In this document: positions 36,827 to 47,817 of the stretch, in pieces
How positions within the stretch are numbered: the first letter of the stretch is position 1
How the letters are laid out: every line of letters begins with the position of its first letter
Origin: Adineta ricciae
Taxonomy: Eukaryota; Rotifera; Eurotatoria; Adinetida; Adinetidae
Reading direction: 5' to 3'
Length of the DNA: 64,000 nucleotides
NCBI GenBank assembly: GCA_905250025.1
Contig: CAJNOJ010000093.1
Coordinates: 1-64,000 of the forward strand
Position numbers and translations under genes: made by a program
Notes under the pieces: generated by a model
The model's database searches: none
The model's input: only the letters and a program-made list of their open reading frames with translations
Told to the model about the DNA's origin: nothing

Positions 36827-37741
36827 TTATGTTCGTTTTTCCACAAGACAGATATGGAGAAAATTGTCAGGATAAGAAAAGTATTCGCTTAGCCATTGCA
36901 CAGGCGTATGAAGTGGTGGTTGAACCCCATGGATAATTATTTGATAATCGTTTACATTCGTATTTAACATCTTCTTGCCATTCGCGAATTGTTCACAATG
37001 TAATTCATGATTTAATGAATATTGTACAAGGTCATTCAACGTCATCCATCGATCATGTTCAGAGTCATAAGGTGCGAACAGCTTTTGCAGGTAAGGCCTG
37101 TCTAATAAATAAATTCGATAAGGTATGTAACGAAAATACAATAAATTATCTGTGTAAGACATTAATTTCATGTTGATATTCCAAAAAATTTCGTATTTGT
37201 CTTGTAATAAAGAATTCCATAGTTGTTTATGATCACGCCTTTGCATATCGCCTATAATCTGACCTTTATGCTTCAATGCATCGGCTTCTTTTAATGTGGA
37301 CATATAATATGCTTCAATAGATTCTCTATCTGGAAAACGTATTAATTCATTTTCAGGAAATTGACTGAGATGAACTGTAATTTGCCATGGAAGATGACAT
37401 GTACTCGATGTTAATGATGAAGTATATAAATCATAGAGTACCCCAATAGGATAATGCCATTTCAAAGGAATACTTTCATATTCAAGCCATAAATTATGAA
37501 TACTAAGATGGTTAGTTGTATCAGCGAGATTCTCCTTGTAATACGTTGAATAATAGCGAAATATTTTCTCGATAAAGCATGGGAAATAGAGATGACGAGA
37601 AAGCATTAAGTAAAGCGGCTCTGGTAATTCAGATCGGTTGACTTTACTCATATCATCGTCCGAGAGAATGAAACATATTGGTAAACGTGATTGCCATAAC
37701 TCTCGTGTTATGTCTCCATCATCCATTGATGCGTTACCCAT
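36827..37741 (-). CDS. ATG5: Autophagy protein 5
   Basis: Intronless, 304 residues, slightly longer than the human protein of about 275. ATG5 is conjugated to ATG12 and with ATG16 forms the E3-like complex that lipidates ATG8/LC3 on the phagophore. Conserved strings: LWQSRLPICF, IWLEYE-like NLWLEYESIPLKWHYPIG, LPWQITVHLSQFPE, EADALKHKGQII, DHKQLWNSL, RYIPYRIYLLDRPYLQKLF and QWLSEYFSYPDNFLHI. The acceptor lysine for ATG12 (human K130) corresponds to K151 in TLKEADALK. Both ubiquitin-like folds and the helical middle are complete. Extra length comes from loops near residues 30-40 and 62-80. Confidence 0.96.
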   Translation of the reverse strand: MGNASMDDGDITRELWQSRLPICFILSDDDMSKVNRSELPEPLYLMLSRHLYFPCFIEKIFRYYSTYYKENLADTTNHLSIHNLWLEYESIPLKWHYPIGVLYDLYTSSLTSSTCHLPWQITVHLSQFPENELIRFPDRESIEAYYMSTLKEADALKHKGQIIGDMQRRDHKQLWNSLLQDKYEIFWNINMKLMSYTDNLLYFRYIPYRIYLLDRPYLQKLFAPYDSEHDRWMTLNDLVQYSLNHELHCEQFANGKKMLNTNVNDYQIIIHGVQPPLHTPVQWLSEYFSYPDNFLHICLVEKRT

Positions 37742-38498
37742 CTAAAATTTTCAAGAAATGTCTTCACAAATAAACGTTCGCTGTCTAGTCGTTCTGCACG
37801 GTTTGCTTAGCACAAAAGAAACTGATAAACGATTGACCATCTGTTACAGATCGTCTTTACCGCAATGTTATGATTTAGTTCCGTTCTGCATGATGTATTC
37901 TATCAATCAATTTATTGTATTTTCCATATCTAACGTACTAATAAATACAATTAGATAATAAATCTAGAAGTAAAATTAAATAAACGGTTATTGTTTATTT
38001 AAGATTATCAAATGTATCTTTTTCACCGAACACGCTCACTCTCGAATAAATGAAAAGGCTTAGCTTGTCGTTCGCCTTCTCTCTCTCTCTCCATCTATCA
38101 TAATAAACACAAGCATTACAGCATCGTTTGTAATCGTATATTATATCAACGTTATATTGTTGCTTTCAATTTGGCTTGATAATCCTCGTCATTATCAGTT
38201 TGAAAACGACGCAAGATCAACGCCCTTCTCTTTTTTTTTTATAAATGAATCATGAAATTCATTTTGACAGGTGGAGAACACGCAATCGTTCGATGGATAT
38301 AACATATTCGGGGGATAGAAATGCACAGCTCTGAAAACATCTGAATGATTTATCAGAAGAAAACATAAAAAGAAAGAAATATAATACGAAAATATTCGCT
38401 TGTTGGAACACACAAACAAACAAACAAAAACACTCGCACACATTTCAACAACATTGTGCTAAGAAATCTACAAAAGAAAACATTGCCATTCGAAGATG
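37742..38498. other. Intergenic
   Basis: ATG5 upstream region and 3' flank of the dystroglycan-like gene. A short frame at 37758-37958 and Cys/Phe-rich frames near 38195-38443 show no family resemblance. Nothing else is seen. Confidence 0.5.
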
Positions 38499-39944
38499 CT
38501 ATTCCGACGCTTTTTCGTGTTCATCATTTGCTGGAGCTTTTTCAATACGCATGACCAATGGTGTATGAGTTTGTTCAACTTTTTCATCCAATTCCTCAGC
38601 AAATACAACAGGAATACCTGAAAAAGAAACGTTTTCTCGATGAATTATTATTTCAATTGACTTTCTTTACCTTTCGAAATGAACTGGCGTTGATCGTGAT
38701 GACGAAGTGATTCTTTGTAATAGTCGTGTTCTTGTTTATACTTACGATACGAATAATTTTGATAAAGATGTTTAGTTGTTGGACTAGTTGACGTTCCATT
38801 TGGTAAGAGTAATGTCGATGATGATGATGAACGTCGATTACAGCAAAGGCAACATGCAATAATAGCGCATATGAATAGTCCAATAGCAATTACAGTTAAT
38901 GGTACAATAACAAGAGGTTGATAAAGTTGTTTGAGAACAAGATTATTAAATGATGGTACTGTTCGATTGAATTTCATTGTATTATCATTTAATAATCGTG
39001 GTGGAAGTGTTAATTGGCCTTTGCGCAAATCGATCTGATGGATTTTGAATGTTGTTGATGTTTTGGTCGATGTGGAGACTGTCGTGGATTTGGTTAATCG
39101 AACAATTGAGATTTCTATTAATGGTAGAGGAAAGAGGGGCACAAGCTGCAAACGGCGAGAATAGTAACGATCGAGCAATGTTGTTAAATGATACGACAAA
39201 TTCGTGGAGAAATACAAATCACACGAGAAATACACTTTTATCATAGAACCATTAATTCTATGGACAGTTAATAAGGATTCGCTTAGATTGAGTGCGAGTG
39301 ATAATGTACGAACGATAAAATAACGATTCAAGAGTGAATGATTGTAATTTGCTGATGACATATCAAAGACAGCCAGGAGAAGATGGTCCGATGGATGGAA
39401 TAATGATGACGAAGGAGTAAAATTAAATGTTAACTGCAATTCGATGATGTTATTTAATTCTAAATAGAAAATATGGATTTTGCGAATCGTTATTGAATTG
39501 TTTTACCTGGTTTTACATGATGATTGATCTGTTGGAATTCAATTCGAAATGGACCTGAATAATCTCCAAATAGTGGCAAAGCAAAGATCGTTCCATTCTC
39601 AATCGCAAACCAAAGTTTCTCCTTTGGCTCAATATTTTTCACATGTGCATTATTAATGTTCAAATATCGTTGATAGAGTTTATTGTAATCGACATTCGCT
39701 GTGAATTCCTACAAAGAAAATCCAAATTGAGTGAAAAGCCTGTTCTTTCCTATTATTATCAAATCTTACTAATGTTGATGAAGATGATGTATGAAGACGT
39801 TGATAATGGTCATTTTGATCGAACTATGATTGTAATGAAACTGAGAATGAAGAGAAGAAGGAGAATATTAAAACTTAATCTTACCATTTCCGCTAATTGC
39901 GGATATGAAATAAACAAAAGAAGAAAACTTCGTAATAACATCAT
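38499..39944 (-). CDS. Dystroglycan-like single-pass membrane protein
   Basis: Exons 39885-39944, 39507-39708, 38671-39459 and 38499-38617 give 389 residues. A signal peptide (MMLLRSFLLLFISYPQLAEM) precedes a cadherin-like stretch (KLWFAIENGTIFALPLFGDY) and a second extracellular region with several N-glycosylation sequons. One transmembrane helix lies at about 269-294 (PLVIVPLTVIAIGLFICAII) followed by a Cys cluster. The tail carries RQFISKGIPVVFAEELDEK and PLVMRIEKAP. This aligns with the juxtamembrane tail of vertebrate beta-dystroglycan (FIKKGVPIIFADELDD, then PLILQEEKAP). The PPPY motif that binds dystrophin is absent; the protein ends soon after EKAP. No mucin region, so it is less than half the usual length. 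It could be a dystroglycan or sarcoglycan relative; dystroglycan is favoured by the tail. Confidence 0.62.
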
Positions 39945-41775
39945 GTCTTTCTTTGTTGCTGTTTTATTATGTTAATAGTCACCGTTTTGGCCAACAACGT
40001 GAATCAAGCATGATCATTGTACGTATTTGAGAAGTGATATACTTAGACCGTTCTTTTTCTCTCGTCTTTCTCTCTCTCTCGTTCTCTCCTTTTCTTCCTC
40101 TTCTTCTTCTTCGCGTTTTTTATTCGATGTTTATATAGCACATACACTGACTTTGTGAATAAATGTTCAGAAAGAATGAAGAATATGTTACTAGTACTGC
40201 CGTTGTATTATTGTTATTAGCATGATTTTTTTTCTTCTTTTTCCTTTATATACGATCTATGCTTATTCTCTTGTGTCTATTGTTGATATTCGCGCGTTGA
40301 TTGTTATCATCTGTTGTTCGAGAGCAGACAAGAAAGGATATCATCAATAATGCAGAAAAAAAAGAAGAAGAAGAACTGCTCTCTTCTTTGTTTTACTACA
40401 TATCCAGGATTGTCGATGTGTTATTAGCAGAATGAACATACCCGAGTGAGTGGGAGAAAGAAAGAAAGAAAAGAATGGAAATATGCTCGACGAGCGGTCG
40501 GTCAGTCAGATGGGGATCAAGATAAGAAGTATAGACGTAGCGAAGTGACCCAGCGTGATGTGAGCTTGATAATACGGAAGAGAGAAGAGTTCGAACGAAT
40601 TGATGAATGCTTACATATCCATATACAACCTAAAACGCCTTCTTGTCTTCTTCTCACGTCATGAGTATAGGTCATTGTCTAAATGAGACATACCGAAGAA
40701 AAATCGATATGTTAAACCCATATTCTTCTCAATTCATTCAATAAATTACTTCTCAGCTTGAAAATGAAAAATTGCTCTTGACCTTATCAAGTAATATACA
40801 ATCAATGGCAGTCTTTGAAAAAAAAGAAGATTGAATTTAAAATCATTTTTCTTTGTTTTATGTAATCGATTTCTTTCGTGGAGTTTTTCGTCTATTTGAA
40901 GACATATGATTACACTCGAAAGACTATTTCGACTCTTTCTCTTCTTTTGTTTCTCTTCCATCATTACTACACATATTTCTCGCCTTTTTGACGTTGAAAC
41001 GGGCTTTGAAGAGCATCGTAATTGAACATAATGATGATGTATATATACGCGAACACATCATTTCTATCGATAAGATGACGATTATACAACAATTATCTAT
41101 TTACACTCCTATGTTTTCGATGAGAATGTCCGTTGGTCTATACTCATCTAGTCAAAACATACACGAGCAACACATTTTCACATAAATCATCATGAGGATA
41201 TATGTGCATGTATGTGCGTCATCGCCTAAGGGTGTCTCCCTCTCTTAACACGTAATCGAAAGCAGATGATATCATCAAAAGTCGTTCTAACTTATTCTCT
41301 CGTGTAAAATAAAAAAAGAAGAACAAAAGACAGATTTGGAATTCTCTCATGAATATAAAATATCGGTTGAATATCAGTTTTGTCTGGATATACGAGACAA
41401 TTAGATATGATAGATGAATGAAACAAAATATAGTCGATCAAATGTTTTGATCTTATGTTTAGAGTGTATTCAAACTAAAACAACCATATGGTCTACATAA
41501 CTATCGTAAAAATTAATCATGCGTATGATCAATTAAGATAAAAATTCTATTGATCAGTGATAATGTACTCTCAATGGTTACTTTTAATCTGATAGTTGTC
41601 GAATTCAGACAAGAAAACATAAGACATTAGTCAACATGTATATTTATGAGGAGAGACGGGAGGAAAACATAACTAATCGCTGAATTAAATAATATCAAAA
41701 TGTTCGAAAAAAGACGTTCAGCTATAAATACAGATGGAAGGGCAAAGTTTCATAGGAAAATAAAGCGAAAATGAA
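39945..41775. other. Intergenic
   Basis: About 1.8 kb of upstream sequence for the dystroglycan-like gene and downstream sequence for OCIAD1. Pyrimidine-rich runs around 40060-40115 generate low-complexity frames. No gene found. Confidence 0.5.
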
Positions 41776-42258
41776 TCATTTTGTTGTATCGTATATTGGA
41801 TCACCGTATTGATTTACACCGACTGGTACAGTATGCGTATCTGGTTCAGCTGAATTAGGAACAAAAACGACTGCTTCGTTTGGATCTCTTGTTGATGATG
41901 ATTGAGAATCGTGTTGTTGAGGGGCGATTAGTTCTCGAGCATCACCCGTAAGAAGTGCATGAGCGAGGTGACTCTCAGGTATTTGTGTCAGGATTTTCTT
42001 GCGACATGTTGGAGCATAGGAGATTTTTCCAATTAGATAACCGGTGAATAAACTTGCACCAAGTTTAACCCATTTTGCTTTTGCTGTGATGATATTTCGT
42101 TGCATTGCATATTGTGTTGCGAAAAATGTGATCAAACCCAATGGAATACTTCGATATATCAATGACTCTCGTTCGCATTCAGCTAAAACACGTGTTTCAT
42201 CCGGAGTAAGTTGTGGTGGTTGCATTTGTGGAGTAGTTTGTGCCGGAGTTCGTGACAT
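41776..42258 (-). CDS. OCIAD1: OCIA domain-containing protein
   Basis: Intronless, 160 residues. OCIAD proteins sit on mitochondria and endosomes and affect respiratory complex assembly and lipid handling. The domain is at residues 18-105: LTPDETRVLAECERESLIYR, RSIPLGLITFFATQYAMQR (hydrophobic helix 1), KLGASLFTGYLIGKISYAPTC (helix 2) and HLAHALLTG, all characteristic. The remaining C-terminus is polar and ends GVNQYGDPIYDTTK, resembling the short conserved GDxxY motif near the end of other OCIAD1 proteins. No targeting presequence. The call is firm for the family; OCIAD1 rather than OCIAD2 is chosen from the tail. Confidence 0.88.
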   Translation of the reverse strand: MSRTPAQTTPQMQPPQLTPDETRVLAECERESLIYRSIPLGLITFFATQYAMQRNIITAKAKWVKLGASLFTGYLIGKISYAPTCRKKILTQIPESHLAHALLTGDARELIAPQQHDSQSSSTRDPNEAVVFVPNSAEPDTHTVPVGVNQYGDPIYDTTK

Positions 42259-42435
42259 AATTAGTTTACCTTTATTTTTTTCTTAGAAGTGAAATTTTTG
42301 TGAATTTCTACAATATAAATCATTAGAATAACAGATCTCTTTATCTATACATAGGATTATTTTCATTTCTTTTTTTTCTTTTTTCATTTCTTTATGAAAG
42401 AAAAAGCCTTTATGTACAATATTGGAAAAATATTT

Positions 42436-43061
42436 CTATTTTTGTCCTCGTAAACGTGTACCAATCGAGTCAGTTGCTGGTATTGATCGTGTTGATATTC
42501 GAGATGTATCTTTGGTCGATTTTCGTTTGTCAGTTTTCGACTGTTGCTGCTCATCGTCATCTTTTGGCTGAGCATTCAGCTTTGAACGACCACTTCGACG
42601 GCCACTATCACCATTCGACGTGCCAGATGATGGAGAAGGCGGTCGTTTTCGCGATTTAGTTACAGCGGGCGATGGCGTTGGAGCTATTGCTGTTGGTTCA
42701 GATTTATTAGATAAATCTTTCTCCACTTGTTGCTGACCTTCATTTTCTTGTTCAGTAATCTCAGCTGGATGCCATTCGAAATCATGATCGTTGGATTCAG
42801 GTAGCTCTGGATTATCAAAAACGCTTTCATCGTATCTATGTAATATGAAAATACAACTGTATGTCATAAAAAAGAAAGAAAGTATAGTTACAGTGTACGA
42901 AGATGATCGATCATTTCATTGAATGTGAAAGCTGGCGGAATACTTGACTGATTAAGACGTTTCCAAAGAAGAAGATAAAAGATTCCTTTTGGTAAAACAT
43001 GTTCAGACATGGTTGATAAATGATATAGAAGATCAATCTCTGATTCAATTGATAATGGCAT
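42436..43061 (-). CDS. EAF7/MRGBP-like subunit of the NuA4/TIP60 acetyltransferase complex
   Basis: Two exons (42892-43061, 42436-42835) and a 56-bp intron give 189 residues. The N-terminal 80 residues match the EAF7/MRGBP family: SEIDLLYHLSTMSEHVLPKG, FNEMIDHLRTLYDESVFDN and FEWHPAEI, in the order seen in human MRGBP (a helical block, a WDHLSTM-like segment, then a short acidic motif). MRGBP links MRG15 to the TIP60 histone acetyltransferase complex in the nucleus. The C-terminal half is disordered, acidic then basic, with nuclear-localisation-like KSRKRPP and RRSGRSK, and ends RLRGQK. The start is the ATG that opens the conserved block. Confidence 0.75.
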
Positions 43062-43537
43062 TGTTCAATTGGAAAGTATTCTACCGTTGACAAAAACAAA
43101 CAATTTTTTTTTGATCGTTTTGCACAGAATGAATTCGATTAAGACAATGAAACTTTTTACGAATTGGAAATCATCATTCAATTCAATTGTGATGGTAATA
43201 GGTAACATCCAATAGGAGTTTTACAAATTTATCAAATGACACTTAGCGACATCTTGTGTGCAGATATACTTGAAACTAGATTTGATCGTGATGTGCGATA
43301 TCTTTGGATCCTTTTCGGAACAAACAATGAGATGATAAAAGTGTTGGCGACATATTTTTGTTAGCATATAAATAACTCTTGGCTGTTTCATCTGCTTCAA
43401 GTGTCGAGCGCATTTAATATCGGACTAATGTTGAGTTTACTTTCGAGCATTTGCGTCAGCAATAATGATAAGATAAGGTTAGCACTGGCTTATATAGCCT
43501 ACTCCTGTATCCAAACTGATCATGCAGCAGATTCATT
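43062..43537. other. Divergent upstream region
   Basis: This 476 bp separates the starts of the MRGBP-like gene (-) and the EF-hand gene (+), so it is a likely two-way promoter. No other feature seen. Confidence 0.5.
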
Positions 43538-44217
43538 ATGGCAACGGAAGACAAAGGTAATGTTGGCCGATGTTTTACATTTTGATATAGGCTCCTTTTG
43601 TGTCTTATGTAGAACTACGATTACTTTTTGCTTTATTCGACGTGGATAACAGTGGATCGTTGACCAAAGATGAACTTCGTCAGTTGCTTCAATCACCTGA
43701 TCCTGATGGTCCATCTGTGTCCGAACAACAAGTAGCTGATTATTTGAAATTAGCTGATACTGATAGTAACTGATTATTTATTTCGACTCCATATATATGT
43801 ATCTGTTTGATTTGATAGATAGCGGCGATATTTCGGTTGATGAATTTGTTCATTTCATCAATACGAATGTTCGACAAGGTGCCTATGGATTAAAAAGTAT
43901 CTTTCGAACAATCGGTAATATAGATTCACTTGTTCTGTATCCAAATGACTTTTCTGTGCAATTTGAATGTAGATACAAGTGGCGATGGTTTCGTTGAAAA
44001 AGATGAATTCGAACAGGTGAAGAAAACTAACCAACAATTGAACAAAACATTAGTTAGTATTTTTGACAAGAAATTTCAACAAGATTCCAGCAGTAAAGTC
44101 ACCTACGAACGTTCGTACTAGAACACTGTAGACATATACAATAAACATAATCATTCTTTTTTATTTTTAGAATTTGTTGAAGGTGTCAATGAATACTACA
44201 CCAGTCTTGGAAAATGA
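43538..44217 (+). CDS. EF-hand calcium-binding protein, copy 1
   Basis: Five exons (43538-43556, 43613-43765, 43819-43914, 43973-44110, 44171-44217) give 150 residues. Three canonical 12-residue EF loops: DVDNSGSLTKDE, DTDNSGDISVDE (completed by splicing A to AT at the 43765/43819 junction) and DTSGDGFVEKDE, each with D1, D/S3, D/S5 and E12. The fourth (QQDSSSKVTYEQF) is degenerate and probably does not bind calcium. The layout is calmodulin-like; a sensor or buffer role is inferred. Intron 4 uses donor GTTCGT. It has a tandem paralogue at 46561 with the same exon plan. Confidence 0.88.
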
Positions 44218-46560
44218 TTAAAAAAATACAATGATTGCCTTGTAATTTAAATTTTGTGTTTTCTAATCAAATATATGACCTAGTAGAACTCACCTGAATG
44301 ATAACATCTCTTCATATTTACGTAAGGAAAGTGAACTACAAAAGATAAAAGATGGTGTATTTTTGTCAGAAAAAAGAGTATCACATCAGTTAGATTGTTA
44401 ACACACGACACTTTGAATAACTTCTTCTTGAAACAAATGTTTTCTTGATTATTCGTTCAGAAATATTCAACTCACTGAACTTAAACTCGTTTAACATTTG
44501 AGAGACGTTGTAGAGAAAAAATATGCACATGATCTATCACATTCATTTCAACCATAGCATGCTATTACTCTCATGGATTATTAGTAGTGTCAAACTCGAA
44601 AAGTGAATTTAGCTATTTACATCAATAATCTGTAAATTTCTCTATTAATATGGAACTTTGGTTCTGTTTTTCTGAAGCTGAGTAGCTCAGTTTCACAAAC
44701 CCGGTCAATTGTAGTAGGATGCTAGGCGAATCTATCAGATTTATCTGTGAGGAATTATGAAATCAGATGTTGTACTTCGGAAGGATTAGGAGACTAAGAA
44801 AATCAAATGCAACTCTGAAACTGGATAATTAGCGTTGACTATTTCATTCGTTAATACAGAATATTTTGTTGAATGTATTGAAGCCTTTTGTGGTTGTTCG
44901 TTCGAGTTCGAATAGATACAAATTTAATTCTTGAAGAATAATTCAAATTTTCATATCTAAGCATAAAGCTCCATGAAATTCAAACTTTACGTTATTTCGT
45001 TTTCCAGTTTATTTTCGAAGCTAAAATGAGGAACCAAGTCTTCATTTCCATTTGGGCTTGCATCGGACAGCTACTGCATATTAACGTTTATTTTTACATT
45101 GATCAACCCGTATAATATCATATTTTTTGGTAAAAGGACACGTCTATATTGGTAATACTGTAAGAACAATACGAAGAATTTATTCCATATTGAAAAACTT
45201 ATATTAACGATTTAAACAACACTAAGACGATGTTCAAATAAACTTCAATAATGAAAGTTAGCATTGGAATAAAAAGAAAAGAAAGTATAATTAAAATAGT
45301 AAAACTTGAAAAAATTGACTGTGCAACAAGACATCCATCTAACTAGATAAACCATGACTGAAAATGATTTTCATTTGAAAGCTTTGATTCGATTGATCAA
45401 TCAAAAATGGATCAAAATCTTTTTTCGTTATTATGTGATATTTAATTACAAATATTTTTTATAGTTGATGTTTTTATTCGATCGACAGAACGCAAGGCAA
45501 AACAAACGATCAATCGCTTCTGAACCAGAAATTCCAATGTCTCTCACCATTATTGAAACTAATTTATCTACTCATGTTATACAATACAGAACGATCAACA
45601 ACCAAAAGTCAGTCACATTTTATTGTGGTTCTTTTTCTTCCTCCATTATGTGTGTCATTAAATATATTGCTGCGTTAGCATTACTTCTCAATGGAACCAA
45701 GCTCGGAACTAAAATATCTTTGGTGGATATTGATGGGACAGAGACAAAACATTAAACTTCGATTAACTATTTTATAATGTTACACTTGTTCAACCATATC
45801 ACATATTCAGATCATAGGATAATATTATAGCTTGACAATTAGATCAAACGCTTAATCAACTTTAGGATTCATCTGATTTAATGGAATTATGAATTATTTG
45901 CACTGGACAGAGAAGAAACTGAAATCGACTTTAAACTGTTCGCTGAAGATTCAGAAGGAATGTTTTCTTCATCATCATTGACTATTAACATAGAATTGAG
46001 AAAATAGTAACAAAAACAAATTGATTATTTTTATGTTTTAATCACGATTGGATTAGTTTTCTTTCTAATAATTAAACAGAAAAAAATAAATCATAGCGAA
46101 CAACGACCCTATGCTTGAGCGTGGAAAACTATAAGACATCTGACTAAGCAATTTTCCACTTTTCATTCGACAAGTAATTTGAGGAATATTTCCAAACAGA
46201 TATCTAATCAGTAGAAAGGAGACGAATTACATGTATCTAGAAAGCGATATTTGATAGATATTTCCCTTCTGTACGAACGTTTGTGTCACTTGCAGCCATA
46301 CATAGGCAATATCAACGTAATCGTTCCCTTCGTTCTGGAATTCATTGCAGGTGTCCATAGATATGCTACATCAGTCTCAGCGAATAATCGAAACAATTGC
46401 CTTGAAGTTTCCGTTTTAATTCTATGTTTTCTAAAAGATTATGGCCAAGCAGAAGTCATCTGAATAAATATATCTTCTCCATATTTACATAAAGAAAGCA
46501 AGTTACAAAAGATAAGAGACAGTGCATTTGTGAAACAAAACGAGTATCAACTCAGTTAGA
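44218..46560 (+). pseudogene. Remains of a third EF-hand unit between the two intact copies
   Basis: The stretch 46340-46560 matches 44175-44400, the last exon and 3' flank of copy 1 (compare ggtgtccatagatatgctac with ggtgtcaatgaatactacac, and the shared ttacaaaagata string). It precedes copy 2 without belonging to it. The 44400-44480 stretch downstream of copy 1 similarly matches the first exon and intron of copy 2 (acacacgacactt against acacacgatactc; ttattcgttcag against ttatttgttaag). Together they are the start and end of a decayed middle unit. The intervening 1.9 kb has a 96-codon frame (45465-45755) of unknown meaning and no other gene. Confidence 0.65.
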
Positions 46561-47221
46561 ATGTCGACACACGATACTCACGGTAAGTTATTTTTCTTGG
46601 ATTTAATACTTTTCCTACGATTATTTGTTAAGAATTAAAACTATTATTTTCATTATTTGATTCTAATCATGATGGTCGTATTTCACAAGATGAAATTAAA
46701 CAGTTAGTTGAAACAGTTTCAGGCCAATCATGGTCCGAAGAACAATTGGATGCATTTATGCAAGTTGTTGATACAGATAGTAAAGAATCTCAGCAAAATT
46801 CATATTCCAATCTGAATTCATTTCTTTCATATAGCGAGTGGAGATATAACCATGGAAGAGTTTACTGTCATGATGAATCGATATGTGCCAACAAGTACAC
46901 TTGGCTTAAAAGATTTATTTAACACGTTCGGTAAGACAAGATATGTACGATTTCTCAAGACACTTTTTTGTTAGATGTGAGTGGTGATGGATGTGTGGAT
47001 AAACAAGAATTTGAGCAAGTGATGAATGAGAAGGGCAAAGACCTGAACCAAGATCAAATTAATATATTTCAAAAGTTATTTCAACAAGATGAACATTCCA
47101 AAGTGACTTATGAACGTTCGTTATCGTTTGACTATTTTATGCAAAAACTATTCTTTTGCTTTTTTTTTCAGAATTTGTCGATGGTGCAACGGAGGTTTAT
47201 AAAAACGTGAAATTTAATTGA
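46561..47221 (+). CDS. EF-hand calcium-binding protein, copy 2
   Basis: Five exons (46561-46582, 46633-46779, 46835-46930, 46975-47115, 47172-47221) give 151 residues with the same intron positions and phases as copy 1. EF loops: DSNHDGRISQDE, DTDTSGDITMEE (joined over the exon 2/3 splice) and DVSGDGCVDKQE, all with acidic position 1 and Glu 12; the fourth (QQDEHSKVTYEQF) is degenerate. Protein divergence from copy 1 is large (the linker SGQSWSEEQ against DGPSVSEQQ), so the duplication is not recent. Both keep full frames. It converges on the FoxF gene. Confidence 0.88.
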
Positions 47222-47817
47222 CACTAGATCATCTTTTCTTCCATTTCATTACTTCCATAATAAAACTAATCAGTGTATTCGAAAAGAAAAGAATTGTGGA
47301 ACTCTTTGTTCGAGATGATATCGATGACATCATTGGATACGCGATCTCCATCATTCTCTATTTACTACGATGATATCAAGTGCAGATGATATTATTGAGA
47401 AAAGATATATATCGATCAATTTGATGGATTGATATCATCCGTTTTCTGTCTCCCGATGAGACAAACAATCTAACGACATCGATCTATTGGTACGATTACG
47501 CAGTAGGAAAGGAAGAAAGAGCCAACCATTTCTTCGATTGATGCATGCAAATCAACAAAGCATCCGATTGTTACACTTGTCTATATTTTTCTCTCTATCG
47601 TTCCTTTTCTTCTTTCTCCTGATGCAATAAATGATATTAGTCAATTGCACATCATCATATTTCAGTGAAAGTCTTCACCTGCCGGAAACGAAACAAACAC
47701 AAACGATCTTTGAGATCATCGAAAGAATGAAAGAGAACGAGACAAATGAGAAAAAAGAGAAAGAGAAGAAATACACACACAAACCAGTAAAAGACAGGAA
47801 GAAAGAGAAAGCATTTT
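47222..47817. other. Intergenic, convergent
   Basis: 3' flanks of EF-hand copy 2 and FoxF. Purine-rich runs give the chance frame at 47631-48029. No feature beyond that. Confidence 0.5.

Noticed and set aside
45465-45755. Possible gene between the EF-hand copies
   Set aside because: A 96-codon frame with mixed composition but no family match, no splice partner and a position inside decayed duplicate sequence.
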